In this document: in pieces, positions 37,330 to 47,883 of the stretch
Position numbering within the stretch: the first letter of the stretch is position 1
Layout: the number at the start of each line of letters is the position of its first letter
Assembly (NCBI GenBank): GCA_001825395.1
Contig: MHWN01000019.1
Coordinates: forward strand, 1-50,198
DNA from: Candidatus Zambryskibacteria bacterium RIFCSPLOWO2_02_FULL_39_26
GTDB taxonomy: Bacteria > Patescibacteriota > Minisyncoccia > Phycocordibacterales > DATDWN01
DNA: 50,198 nt
Direction: 5' to 3'
Notes under the pieces: generated by a model
The model's input: the letters and a program-made list of their open reading frames with translations, nothing else
Told to the model about the DNA's origin: nothing
Database searches by the model: none
Program-made: the position numbers and the translations under genes

Positions 37330-40300
37330 TTAGTAAGATCGAGACTGTAGAAGACCTGAAGTTGGGAAGCCTACGATACCGTATCCTGTAGTCCAATCAA
37401 CTGAACTAAAGACGGCGGTCGAAGTTGCGTTTGGTGACCAAACGAAGTTACTTGTAGCAAGGGTTGTACCATTTGCAGTACTTGTAGCTGCGGATGAGTC
37501 TGCCAACATCTTTGTCACAACTGAAGCGCCAGTAGCGTTGGCTCCGATAGAACCTCGAAGTTCAAAGTATCGAGTTTGTCCTGCAGGAACCTCAACTGGG
37601 TTAGAAGCTGTTTGGAAGTCAAGAGTAGTCAAGCTGCCTGTAGATGCACAAGTACTACTTGCGTTAGTCATGTTGACTGCACCATTACTACATGTAGATG
37701 TAGCTAGGTTTTCGTCAATTTGACCACCACTACTTGTTCCACCAACTGCGAAGTTTCCTGACATTGCTGTTGAGTATCCAGAATCAGTGTATCCGAACAA
37801 ACCAACATTTGTAACCGCCAATGTTGTTGTAGCTAGAGTGAAGGTGAATCGGAAGATGCCCACGTCTCCAGCTGAATCAGCCGTTACCTTGAATCTCATC
37901 AGTCTGCCATCTCCAATACCTGTACTTGAAAGTGATTCAAGCGCGATGGTTGGGAATGTGTTGAATAGTCTTACTCCAGCAACACCAGCCGTGATAGCAC
38001 TAACTGTAAGTGTGTTACCAGACGATAGACCGGATCCTTCGGCATTTGTAGGGTCAATCTTGACTAGATCTCCCTCTACCCCCGTCAGTCCTGTTCCAAC
38101 ATCCTGGAAGTCAGCTTTAACAGTAACTAGAACGTCTGTATCTTTTGGAAGAAGCAGAGTGCTATTTAATGTTGAAGTTGCTGTTGTGTTTGAACCGGTG
38201 AAGGTTGCAGTACCTATAAGTCCACCTGAAGAGTTGTATAGGTAAACTGTACCCAAGTTTTGAGCAACGTTTGCACTGTTACCAGCAGTTACGGCTGTTA
38301 GAGCCAAACCAATCTTTGATAGATTGACTGACTCGTTTGTAGCTCGGAACTTGATAACCCCCGTGGTTACACCTGTTGAACCTCCAGCCACTAGCTTATA
38401 TGCCGGTGATGATGGATCAACTGAACCGGTGAATGAACCTGTAGCAACCGTCATAACTTGACCGTTATTAGATGTTAGAGTTTCCGAAACACTAGCTCCC
38501 GAAGTTACGCCTGTAACTGTTGGATCGCTGGTGCTTAGAAGACCCCATTGCATCTGGGAGTTGGCGTGAGCTGAAGAGGCAACGTTACACTCAAGTCTAA
38601 GCGTCTTAACTACACCCTTTGCAATAGTAAGTTGCTGATCAAATGTAAATGTCTGACTAAGTGCTGTAGATGTTGCAACGGTAGTTGAAGGGTTAACAAC
38701 GTTTGAACCCGTGTTCAAAGGTGTTGCGCCATCATAAACCTGACATGAAGTCATAATTGTCTCATCTGCCGCAAATGATTGTGAGCTTCCGTTGTAATAG
38801 AAAGGAATTGCTCCCAATCTGACATCTTCACCTGATGCTGAAGCGTCAAACTGATAGTTAGCGAATGTCACTCTGCCACCAGGAACGATTGAAGCCGCGC
38901 TTGGTGTAGCGGAAACAGTAACAGTAAGGGCCGCTGACTTGACAGTCATGGTGTTCATACTGAATGCCCCGTTTGCCGACAAACTGATGGTGTTACCCGT
39001 TGTTTGTCCAGTGACACTTGTCCATCCCGATGAAGGTGTAGCGGACACTATTACTGTAGCCCCGTTAGGTGCGCCTGTTGGGATTTTACCCTTAATAGTG
39101 TAAGTACTTATTCCAAGAGGGAAGGTGATTGTGTCTGTGAATGTAATTGTACAACCTGTTGTACATGTTGATGCCTCGTCAATTGGGCCGGCAATCACCG
39201 CGCCGTTTTGATTAACGATAGTGATGCTTGTGATACCAGTTGAAGAAGTCCATGATCCGGTTGTAGCAATGGTGAAGGCCAATGATTGTACAGAGATAGG
39301 TTCACCCTTGATGTCTGTTTGGAATCCACCGAGTACTTGGTTAGGAACGTTTACAGCAATGTTTTGAGCGGCAACTGATGTTGCTTTTCCGATTGATGTA
39401 ACTGTACCTGCAGAAACCGTCACAATGTTTGCTTGGAACCAAGGTGTGCCTGTAGTGAAATTACCGCAAGCCTGTGAAGTTGAACATGTGACTACAGAGT
39501 TAGAACCTGCTGGAGGCGTAATTCCATAACCATATGTTACTCCGGATACGTATAGGTCAGTTGTTTTGTAGAGATCAAATTTGATTGTTCTACCAGCTGA
39601 ACCTGATCCTGTTATGTCACCTTGAACGTAAATATCTTTTGCAAGACCCTTGTCAATAAGGAGACCTCCAGAGAAGTTTGCAGAATAGTATTTACCATCC
39701 ACTGAAACTGTTGTTGGGTAAGCAGTACCATCAACATAGACCATTACATTTGAAAGGTCGTCCTTTGATGCTGAACCCGACTGATTCCATCGTATTGACC
39801 AAAGTTTAACCTGTTCTGCTGAACCGGCTGTAACTCTGATACCGGAGAATTTGTAACCAGTTGTGCCAATTTCCTTACTTTGGGATGTCCCTGGATCGTA
39901 AGATGAAGCAGCAATCGTAACACTACCCAATGTTAGGGAAGCGTTTATGGTGTGCATTGCACCTCCGATAGGAAGGGATCCGGAAACTGACGCTGAAGTG
40001 TTGACTGCAACAACATTTAAGCCGACCACTTGTCCAGCGTATGCACTAAGTGAAGCGGCCATGTTGCCTGCAATTGTAACTGTTTGAGAAGTACCTGCTG
40101 GAATGACAAATGGCTCACCCACGTTTGCTTGGTGGTTTGAGTTCAGTGTCTTTGCAATACCGATCTGGGTACCATCGCTCTTGAGTAGAACGACGCCACC
40201 GAAGACAGCGTCCACTCCAAGACCTGTTCGCTCTACCGTAATAGAATTAACTGTCACATCAGATGCTCCTGCTGTCAGGATAACTGTTGTGAAAGGAATT

Positions 40301-40842
40301 CTGGCTGCACTTGTTGGTGCAAGAGAATTTGCAGGTTGTGAACCAGCCACGATTGATAGTCCGCCTCCAGTTGGAAGTGAAGGACCAACAACCACTGTGT
40401 TCATTGAGTTGAGCTTTGCCCTTGTGATTGGGCCGACATAACCAACTGCTGGCGTAATTCCATATTTATTCTGGAATTTAATAACCGCTGCCCGTGTAAG
40501 CGCACCAAAGTATGAAGTTTCATTCCCCGGTGAACCAACACCTGAAGAGGCCACTTGGGTATCAGCGCTCATATTCAGAACCTTTTGAAGATTCATAACA
40601 TCTGCGCCGGTACTGCCAATAGTCAAGTTTGTATTGAAGGTGTAGCCTGTAGAGCTACTTCCTGTCGTAGCCGCAAGTTGTGCTTGCAACGCTTGAATGG
40701 TTGCCAGCAAACTGTTGATCTGCGCTTGCAAATCCGAGGCGGTATCGGCACTGGCCAATCCTGGCGCGAATGCAGAAACTGCCATAGCGAATCCAACCGC
40801 AACAGCAACATATTTTACAGCTATTGATTTTGATAAAGTCAT
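37330..40842 (-). CDS. Large secreted surface protein with N-terminal peptidoglycan-binding domain
   Basis: 1170 aa, signal peptide, PG-binding domain, repetitive beta-rich Thr/Ser sequence. Confidence 0.85.
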   Translation of the reverse strand: MTLSKSIAVKYVAVAVGFAMAVSAFAPGLASADTASDLQAQINSLLATIQALQAQLAATTGSSSTGYTFNTNLTIGSTGADVMNLQKVLNMSADTQVASSGVGSPGNETSYFGALTRAAVIKFQNKYGITPAVGYVGPITRAKLNSMNTVVVGPSLPTGGGLSIVAGSQPANSLAPTSAARIPFTTVILTAGASDVTVNSITVERTGLGVDAVFGGVVLLKSDGTQIGIAKTLNSNHQANVGEPFVIPAGTSQTVTIAGNMAASLSAYAGQVVGLNVVAVNTSASVSGSLPIGGAMHTINASLTLGSVTIAASSYDPGTSQSKEIGTTGYKFSGIRVTAGSAEQVKLWSIRWNQSGSASKDDLSNVMVYVDGTAYPTTVSVDGKYYSANFSGGLLIDKGLAKDIYVQGDITGSGSAGRTIKFDLYKTTDLYVSGVTYGYGITPPAGSNSVVTCSTSQACGNFTTGTPWFQANIVTVSAGTVTSIGKATSVAAQNIAVNVPNQVLGGFQTDIKGEPISVQSLAFTIATTGSWTSSTGITSITIVNQNGAVIAGPIDEASTCTTGCTITFTDTITFPLGISTYTIKGKIPTGAPNGATVIVSATPSSGWTSVTGQTTGNTISLSANGAFSMNTMTVKSAALTVTVSATPSAASIVPGGRVTFANYQFDASASGEDVRLGAIPFYYNGSSQSFAADETIMTSCQVYDGATPLNTGSNVVNPSTTVATSTALSQTFTFDQQLTIAKGVVKTLRLECNVASSAHANSQMQWGLLSTSDPTVTGVTSGASVSETLTSNNGQVMTVATGSFTGSVDPSSPAYKLVAGGSTGVTTGVIKFRATNESVNLSKIGLALTAVTAGNSANVAQNLGTVYLYNSSGGLIGTATFTGSNTTATSTLNSTLLLPKDTDVLVTVKADFQDVGTGLTGVEGDLVKIDPTNAEGSGLSSGNTLTVSAITAGVAGVRLFNTFPTIALESLSSTGIGDGRLMRFKVTADSAGDVGIFRFTFTLATTTLAVTNVGLFGYTDSGYSTAMSGNFAVGGTSSGGQIDENLATSTCSNGAVNMTNASSTCASTGSLTTLDFQTASNPVEVPAGQTRYFELRGSIGANATGASVVTKMLADSSAATSTANGTTLATSNFVWSPNATSTAVFSSVDWTTGYGIVGFPTSGLLQSRSY

Positions 40843-41208
40843 ATATATTTAATAAAACAACCCCTCCCTACTTTACTATTAATAATTGTGTAGAGAGATG
40901 TTATTGAAAACAATTAACTAACTTCTTAACAATTCTAGATACAATTACAAAATACAAATTTTCCATAAATATTTCATAATCATACCTACATACTAATCCC
41001 TCACTTTAATTGTTTACTTTTGCACCTAACTTAATCTTTACTTTGAAAGTAAAAACGTGCTGACACAAAATGAATCGACACAAAAGTGAAGAGATAGATG
41101 ATAAGTTTGGACGGAATTTCTGAAATGCGGACGTAAAGGAAATTGTGCGACAAGTTCTGAAGGCGCGATTCTATAATCGCGCTTTATAAAATCCATATTT
41201 ATCCGCAC

Positions 41209-41275
41209 ACTAACTTTAGCATCGCTTTACCGTGTTTTTTCAAAACACAATACCAAAGTTAGTGTGTGGATTTAT
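41209..41275. repeat. Inverted repeat element CCGCACACTAAC, copy 1
   Basis: tttatccgcacactaacttt ... aaagttagtgtgtggattta. Confidence 0.85.
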
Positions 41276-41562
41276 TTGTCAAATAACTTTCTGTTCTGAC
41301 AAAGAGAATGTACAGTGAATTGCACAAGGTGCCTAAACACCTGTACAGAAACCATTATATAGTCTCCTGACAAGACTTTCAAATAACCGTGTGGATAACT
41401 CTAACTTTTTAGCCATTTTTGGATAAAACAGCCAAAATACGCCACGGAAACCATTATTCCAAAAAGGGCGATGAAAGTCAATGTTACTCTAGAGAGAGGC
41501 AATAAGTACACCCGTATTTTACTCCCAATATCCAGAAAAACAGTATTATTATGGCCTAATAT

Positions 41563-42291
41563 TTATGCCAGAGAGTACTTGCTCCAGCGCCTCTCTCCAG
41601 TTCTTTTCAGTACCCCAGCTTTTATGAATGAGGTCAACTCCCTCTGTATGGTTTTTTCACTGCAATCCTTTATGACAGCAGATATGTCTTTAATCGTTAA
41701 TTCCTTTTTTTTCCTTAGTAAATTTAAAATTATATTTTGGCGATTTGACCTTTTAAACTGGTCTCGACTCTTTAAAAGACTGTTGTCCTTTATACCACCT
41801 CCACTGGATAAATATCTGTCCTTTATACCCAAACCGACCTCTTTAACATTAAAAAATGATTTTGGGATAGTACCATCAACTGCTCCACTGTGGTTTGACA
41901 TTTCAGAGTCCATAATTCCGACTAAACTTGAAAATTCCTTCTTTAAAATAGTGAAATTCATATTGGATAACAACCCCCCAAAAGAAGATATTTCTAACAA
42001 AGAGACTAGCTCCAAGATACGAGTCTTAACGTTATAAATAAAATCACCACAGCTAGATTCATTTATATCCTTGTAATTTAAGATAAAGGACATTAGATCT
42101 CCGGCTTTTTTCCTTAGAGTCCACTTCGTTGGTTCATTTTCGGAAAATAAATTGGTAACCATATAGACTGCCGATACTAGTTTTTCTGTCTTTTTGTACA
42201 CAAAAACGAAATTGGCATCTTCGCCAAAAAATGAGATGGGGTCTATATTATTTGTATTTAAATTTGCGGAAACCCTATTTTCTTGTTCCAT
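41563..42291 (-). CDS. Hypothetical protein, C-terminal HTH-like (four-helix/repressor-like)
   Basis: KRSNRQNIILNLLRKKKELTIKDISAVIKDCSEKTIQRELTSFIKAGVLKRTGERRWSKYSL. Confidence 0.7.
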   Translation of the reverse strand: MEQENRVSANLNTNNIDPISFFGEDANFVFVYKKTEKLVSAVYMVTNLFSENEPTKWTLRKKAGDLMSFILNYKDINESSCGDFIYNVKTRILELVSLLEISSFGGLLSNMNFTILKKEFSSLVGIMDSEMSNHSGAVDGTIPKSFFNVKEVGLGIKDRYLSSGGGIKDNSLLKSRDQFKRSNRQNIILNLLRKKKELTIKDISAVIKDCSEKTIQRELTSFIKAGVLKRTGERRWSKYSLA

Positions 42292-42414
42292 ATATTTACC
42301 ACTTTAAGGGAGTAATGTCCTTAATTGTTATTTAATATGTCCTATATAAATAATAAATGTCCTTTAGAACATTAAGCACGTCCATTATACTCATTAAAGA
42401 CATTTAGGCAAGCC

Positions 42415-42548
42415 CGCACACTAACATTGCCATCATCCTGCTTTTCAAAAACGACACTAGTACCAACTTAGATATCTTTGCCATAATCTCGCTTTAAGCG
42501 ATGATTACTACAGAACATATTAGAGCAATGGCAATGTTAGTGTGCGGA
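42415..42548. repeat. Inverted repeat element CCGCACACTAAC, copy 2
   Basis: ccgcacactaacattgccat ... atggcaatgttagtgtgcgg. Confidence 0.9.
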
Positions 42549-42590
42549 CGTGCCAGACAAGTAATGATTTATTTGCTAAAATACCTAGAT

Positions 42591-44807
42591 ATGGCCAAGA
42601 AGGATAAGAAAAGAAGAGGTGGAGAGGCAAATAGTGAATCTTCTTATGGGTATCTAAAAGATGAAACTTTGCAAGGCATAATTGCCATCCTATTTTTTGT
42701 ATTGAGTGTATTTTTTACACTATCCAGTTTTACCACCAAAGGGGGTAATAATTTGGCTGGCTTTGTCGGTGAGCAGTCTTATAAAATATTTCATGATATT
42801 CTTTTCGGAGTCGGATATTATTTGTTGCCTGTAATATTTTTAATGCTATGTATTTCCTTCTTCAAATCGTTGAAAAAGAAACTGGCCACGACCCATACTA
42901 TCGGCGGTATTTTATTTTTCATTTCCGGACTTGGACTTATCAATATAAGTTTACCTGACAGGGGCGGGTTTGTTGGGGGACTTATCTCCAGCCCCCTTGT
43001 AAGTTTATTTGATGTTTACGCCAGTGTTGTCATACTTTTAGCTCTTATGGTTATATCATGTCTGATCATATTTGACGCGCCACTTAAGCTTACATTCATT
43101 ACTTCATTATTTAAAAAAAGGGATATTCTCCCCGAAACGGAAGATTCTGGACCGGAGATAATTATCGCTAATTCGGGCGGTTTAAGCCAAGATGATTTAA
43201 AAAATTTAAGAAAAGACGGTCATGCGATTGAAAAAACTCTCGAAACAAAAAGAACTGGGGAAATATTACCAAATAATAAAAAGGAGGAATTTGGCGTAAA
43301 TCTTCTTTCTTTTAACGGAAAAGAATTTGTTCCGCCACCTCTTTCTCTTCTTCAAGAAGATCATGGCAAACCGGGAGTTGGAGATATAAAAGCTAATTCA
43401 AATATTATCAAAAGAACACTGGCGAACTTTGGCATTAATGTTGAAATGGATGAAATTTCCATTGGCCCATCAATAACCAGATACGCCCTGAAGCCGGCGG
43501 AGGGAGTAAAATTGTCCCGCATTGTCGGACTTCAAAATGATCTGTCTTTGGCTCTTGCCGCCCATCCAATACGAATAGAAGCTCCAATTCCCGGAAAATC
43601 TCTGGTCGGAATTGAAATACCGAATAGTATTAAAACAACCGTCGGACTTGGGACGCTATTGTCCTCAAACGAATTTCAAAATTCGGATAAACCGCTTTTG
43701 GTTTCTCTTGGAAAAGGAATCTCCGGAATGTCATATTTTGCCAATTTATCCAGAGCTCCACACTTTCTTATTGCCGGAGCAACCGGTGCCGGCAAATCGG
43801 TCTCTATACACGCCATCATTACCTCGCTCCTTTATAGAAATTCCCCTGATAATTTGAAATTCATAATGATAGATCCTAAGCGAGTGGAGTTGACCCTTTA
43901 TAACAAAATACCCCATTTACTGACTCCTGTTATTACCGACGCTAAAAAAACTATTTTGGCCCTGAAATGGGCGGCTAAAGAAATGGATAGGCGTTATGAC
44001 ATTCTTCAGGCCGAAAGTTTGCAAAATATTTCTTCTTACCATAAAAATGTGGTTGAGCCGGAACTAAAAAAGAAAAAAACAGTTAAGGCGTCAGCTACGA
44101 CAGACGACAAACAAATTGAGACCATGCCTTATATCGTCATCGTTATTGACGAATTGGCTGATATTATGTCAATGTATCCTCGCGAACTGGAATCGGCTAT
44201 TGTTCGCTTGGCCCAAATGTCTCGAGCAGTTGGAATCCATCTTATTCTTTCCACCCAAAGACCTTCGGTAAACATCATTACCGGACTTATCAAAGCCAAC
44301 ATTCCGACAAGAATCGCCTTGCAGGTGGCCTCCCAAGTAGACTCCCGAACTATTCTTGATATGGGCGGGGCGGAAAAACTTTTGGGAGCCGGGGATATGC
44401 TTTACCTTTCCGGAGAAATGTCTCAACCACAAAGAATCCAATCGGCATATATATCGGAAAATGAAGTCAAGGCAGTGGTGAAATATCTGGCCCAAAGTTA
44501 TGAAAGTGATGTGCCAAATGAAATAAACCTAACCGGTGAAAATCAGAAAAATAATATTTTTGAAGCAACACTTGAAGATGAGAAAATGGAAAACGATGAC
44601 GAACTTTATGAAGAAGCCAAGAAGACTGTCATGGAAGCCGGCAAGGCATCTACCTCTTATCTTCAGCGAAAACTGGGTATTGGTTACGCCCGGGCCGCCC
44701 GGCTTATTGATATGCTTGAAGAGCGCGGAGTGATTGGCCCAGGTTCTGGAGCCAAACCACGAGAAGTTATAGGAAACACGACATCAATTACGAATGAGAA
44801 CGAATGA
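42591..44807 (+). CDS. ftsK: DNA translocase FtsK
   Basis: PHFLIAGATGAGKSVSIHAI, IVIDELADIMSM, TQRPSVNIITGLIKANIPTRIALQVASQVDSRTILD, gamma domain. Confidence 0.95.
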   Translation: MAKKDKKRRGGEANSESSYGYLKDETLQGIIAILFFVLSVFFTLSSFTTKGGNNLAGFVGEQSYKIFHDILFGVGYYLLPVIFLMLCISFFKSLKKKLATTHTIGGILFFISGLGLINISLPDRGGFVGGLISSPLVSLFDVYASVVILLALMVISCLIIFDAPLKLTFITSLFKKRDILPETEDSGPEIIIANSGGLSQDDLKNLRKDGHAIEKTLETKRTGEILPNNKKEEFGVNLLSFNGKEFVPPPLSLLQEDHGKPGVGDIKANSNIIKRTLANFGINVEMDEISIGPSITRYALKPAEGVKLSRIVGLQNDLSLALAAHPIRIEAPIPGKSLVGIEIPNSIKTTVGLGTLLSSNEFQNSDKPLLVSLGKGISGMSYFANLSRAPHFLIAGATGAGKSVSIHAIITSLLYRNSPDNLKFIMIDPKRVELTLYNKIPHLLTPVITDAKKTILALKWAAKEMDRRYDILQAESLQNISSYHKNVVEPELKKKKTVKASATTDDKQIETMPYIVIVIDELADIMSMYPRELESAIVRLAQMSRAVGIHLILSTQRPSVNIITGLIKANIPTRIALQVASQVDSRTILDMGGAEKLLGAGDMLYLSGEMSQPQRIQSAYISENEVKAVVKYLAQSYESDVPNEINLTGENQKNNIFEATLEDEKMENDDELYEEAKKTVMEAGKASTSYLQRKLGIGYARAARLIDMLEERGVIGPGSGAKPREVIGNTTSITNENE

Positions 44808-44900
44808 CACGAATGGAATTTATTCATGTGCCCTATTCGCAAAGGTTTTTAACTATTCGTGTCATTCGCATGAATTCTGGTGGATTAGTGTCGCACTTAC

Positions 44901-45254
44901 ATGAATAGAAACGCCACATCCTTACTGCGAATTACCTTATTTTCTATCCTAGGTATGGTTATAGTGGGATATTCCATATTTCAGGCATGGAAGCTTATTT
45001 CTGGACCAATTATTGATATATACACACCCCAAAACGGCGCGACCTACAGCCAGACTCTCATAGAAATAGAGGGTCGGGCTCGAAATATTTCTTACTTAAA
45101 CTTAAACGATAGACCAATCTTTACAAACAAGAATGGTTATTTTAAAGAAAAATTGCTCCTGTCACCGGGGTATAATATAATCAAATTAGACGCAAAAGAT
45201 AAGTTCAAAAATTACACGAAAAAGAGATTGGAAATTATATTAAAAGAGTTTTAA
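44901..45254 (+). CDS. Membrane-anchored Ig-like protein
   Basis: N-terminal TM and PIIDIYTPQNGATYSQTLIEIEGRARN. Confidence 0.7.
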   Translation: MNRNATSLLRITLFSILGMVIVGYSIFQAWKLISGPIIDIYTPQNGATYSQTLIEIEGRARNISYLNLNDRPIFTNKNGYFKEKLLLSPGYNIIKLDAKDKFKNYTKKRLEIILKEF

Positions 45255-45270
45255 TAATTAAAATAATACT

Positions 45271-46341
45271 ATGAAGAAAAAAGTACAGAAAGAACCTAAA
45301 AACGAAATCGGGAAAGTTAACGTGGAAAATACTTTAAGAGAAATCCGAACGAAGTTTGGTGACGACGCGATTATGATGCTTGGTGACAAGCCACACGTGG
45401 ACGTTAACGCCATATCCACCGGCTCTATTGGTCTTGATGCGGCACTCGGTGTTGGAGGACTTCCGCGCGGCAGAATAATTGAAATCTTTGGACCGGAATC
45501 GTCGGGAAAGACAACATTGTCTTTACACGTCATCGCTGAAGCCCAGAAAAAAGGCGGGATTTGCGCATTTATTGATGCCGAACACTCCATGGATCCGGAA
45601 TACTCAAAACGCTTGGGTGTGAACATTGCCGAGCTTTTGATCTCCCAGCCGGACAATGGCGAACAGGCTCTGGAGATTGTGGATTCGCTTGTACGCTCCG
45701 GCAAAATTGATGTTATCGTCATTGACTCCGTAGCCGCTCTTACTCCAAAAGATGAAATTGAAGGCGATATGGGCGCACACCATGTCGGCAAGCAGGCCCG
45801 CCTTATGTCCCAAGCTCTTCGCAAACTAACCGCCATTGTGGCAAAGTCAAAGACAATTGTCATTTTTATAAACCAAATCCGAATGCAGATTGGTGTAATG
45901 TTTGGCAATCCTGAAACCACTCCTGGAGGAAAAGCGCTTAAGTTTTACACTTCTATTCGAATAGATATCCGCCGCATCGCCCAAATAAAAAAAGGTGAGG
46001 AAGTGATGGGTGGACGAATCAGAGTAAAAGTGGTCAAAAACAAAGTTGCCGCTCCTTTCAAACAAACCGAGTTTGATTTAATGTACAACGAAGGCATTTC
46101 TCGCGAGGGTGAACTTATCGCTCTTGGTGAAAAGATGGGAATTATAAAAAAATCCGGCACAAGTTATGCCTACGGCGAAGAAAAACTTGGTCGTGGATAT
46201 GATGCAACTCGCCAATTTCTCAAAGACAAAGCCAACAAAAAAATCGCTGACCATATTCTAAAAGAAATTCGCGCAGGTCTCGCTAAAAACGGCGGGTCAG
46301 TTGTGGCTGTAAATACTGGTGAATCAAGTTCGGAAGAATAA
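45271..46341 (+). CDS. recA: Recombinase RecA
   Basis: [54 protein letters not shown]. Confidence 0.98.
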   Translation: MKKKVQKEPKNEIGKVNVENTLREIRTKFGDDAIMMLGDKPHVDVNAISTGSIGLDAALGVGGLPRGRIIEIFGPESSGKTTLSLHVIAEAQKKGGICAFIDAEHSMDPEYSKRLGVNIAELLISQPDNGEQALEIVDSLVRSGKIDVIVIDSVAALTPKDEIEGDMGAHHVGKQARLMSQALRKLTAIVAKSKTIVIFINQIRMQIGVMFGNPETTPGGKALKFYTSIRIDIRRIAQIKKGEEVMGGRIRVKVVKNKVAAPFKQTEFDLMYNEGISREGELIALGEKMGIIKKSGTSYAYGEEKLGRGYDATRQFLKDKANKKIADHILKEIRAGLAKNGGSVVAVNTGESSSEE

Positions 46342-46350
46342 ATCTTTTTC

Positions 46351-46448
46351 GTAATAAATTTTTCTAGTAACAGAATAATTTTCTGCTGAAAATTTTCTTT
46401 CTACTCATCTTTTCACAGATTCCGTAGATACTAGAAAAATTTATTACT
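46351..46448 (+). repeat. MITE-like ~98-bp repeat with terminal inverted repeats
   Basis: gtaataaatttttctagtaa...tactagaaaaatttattac; copy in L2449 intron. Confidence 0.85.
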
Positions 46449-46523
46449 CAACGATTTTATAATACAGAAAACCGACTCAGCGAGACGGTTTGTCTGCTTG
46501 CCGGTATAACGCTGAACCTTTGA

Positions 46524-46739
46524 CTACCTACCGGTAGCTGTCTCCTCATGAGGCCTAAGGCAGGTATCGCAGTTCTTGCAACACCCAGATCCATCCCACT
46601 TGTGTTTCTCATCTTTGCATCTAGGCTTATCTTTTCGGTATAAACCATCGCCACAAAGGTGCCACCCTTTGGCTGGTTTTCTTCGGGCATTTCCAGATTT
46701 CAAGTCGATACGATTCCATTCAGCCATGGTCTTTCTCAT
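46524..46739 (-). CDS. Small Cys-rich (zinc-ribbon-like) protein in SD cassette
   Basis: TTGACA box, GGAGGG-TTTATAAA-ATG; CGDGLYRKDKPRC...CCKNCDTC. Confidence 0.6.
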   Translation of the reverse strand: MRKTMAEWNRIDLKSGNARRKPAKGWHLCGDGLYRKDKPRCKDEKHKWDGSGCCKNCDTCLRPHEETATGR

Positions 46740-46935
46740 TTTATAAACCCTCCATAAAAAATACTACAGTTAAAAAATAACTTGTCAAACTGGCTTTTAG
46801 GCCTTAAATAAGCTATATTATCCCCAGTTACTTGTCCCGTTAGAAGCTTCAGTCAAAATCTCTCTCGGAAAAACAGTGAAATATTAAACACTCGGTGTTT
46901 AATATTAGTGTCTATTAAATAAAACTTTGATGCAG

Positions 46936-46972
46936 AAAACCCCGTACCAAGTAATCTTTGGTACGGGGTATA
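46936..46972 (-). terminator. Hairpin downstream of 47007..47837
   Basis: accccgtaccaaagattacttggtacggggttttctgc on minus strand. Confidence 0.75.
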
Positions 46973-47006
46973 CCCTGCAAGGGAGACCTTTGATAAACTG
47001 AAGGCC

Positions 47007-47837
47007 TTATTTTACCTCATATGTTATAGTCACATTTGATACTATTTCGTTTTCTCCGACTGGCACTTGTGGTGATGTTGAAACCACATCCGTAGCTATA
47101 GACTTTGCTTCCAGTCCATAATACATTGGCACTGGATAATTTCCGTTCTCATTAAAGCTTACAATCCTAACAAGTTTTACACCAAGAGACTTTGCTAGAA
47201 TTTTTGCTTTTGCTTTTGCATCAGTTATTGCTTTATCCCGTGCATCGGCTTGTACTGCGTCCATATCGTCTGTGACAAAATTAAGTCCACTTATATTTTG
47301 AGCTCCTAGACTTCCGACTTTTGTCAAAATATCTCCGGCTGTGTCTGTTTTTCTGACTTTGACAGAAATAGTTTGACTAACTTCGTAACCGATAAGCACT
47401 TGCTTACCTGGAGGGCAATAAACCGGCATCATGACTCCATTTGTTGATTCAGCTCTCTGGCAGACACTGCTTGAATATTCATATTTCGGATTTGAATAAT
47501 ACCCCACTGTCTTTATATCTTTCTCATCCACTCCCATACCCTTGACTGCGTCTAAAATAGAATTGATTTTTTTGCTTTCTTTACCCTGCGCCTCTTTCAC
47601 CGTCTTACCTTCCTCAATCACTGAAAATGAAAACGAGCCTGTATCAGGAATGGCAAAAACAGATCCTTTTCCTGAAATCGTTATAGTATTTGCCGGGTAA
47701 ACTCCTCCGCCAATGTACGAAAACTCCTTTATGGTATTAAGGGCTTTGAAACCCAAGAAAACGGCCAACGTTATGACGACAGCGAAAACTCCCTTAAATA
47801 AACGGCTCTTTTGAACATCATTTAGATATTGATACAT
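47007..47837 (-). CDS. SIMPL-domain protein
   Basis: NTITISGKGSVFAIPDTGSFSFSVIEEGKTVKEAQ; IGYEVSQTISVKVR. Confidence 0.88.
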   Translation of the reverse strand: MYQYLNDVQKSRLFKGVFAVVITLAVFLGFKALNTIKEFSYIGGGVYPANTITISGKGSVFAIPDTGSFSFSVIEEGKTVKEAQGKESKKINSILDAVKGMGVDEKDIKTVGYYSNPKYEYSSSVCQRAESTNGVMMPVYCPPGKQVLIGYEVSQTISVKVRKTDTAGDILTKVGSLGAQNISGLNFVTDDMDAVQADARDKAITDAKAKAKILAKSLGVKLVRIVSFNENGNYPVPMYYGLEAKSIATDVVSTSPQVPVGENEIVSNVTITYEVK

Positions 47838-47883
47838 ATTTTTATCCGCCTCTTGCGAAAATTAATAAAAGGTAATAATTTAT

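Noticed and set aside
37787-38245. 152-aa + strand ORF and other + ORFs at 36837, 37538, 40103, 40555
   Set aside because: Antisense shadows of the large surface-protein genes.
42501-42590. Upstream start of the FtsK ORF
   Set aside because: The extension overlaps the CCGCACACTAAC inverted repeat; ATG at 42591 begins MAKKDKKRR and has a TAAAAT box 8 nt upstream.
45258-45920. 220-aa minus-strand ORF
   Set aside because: Antisense to recA, which is unambiguous.
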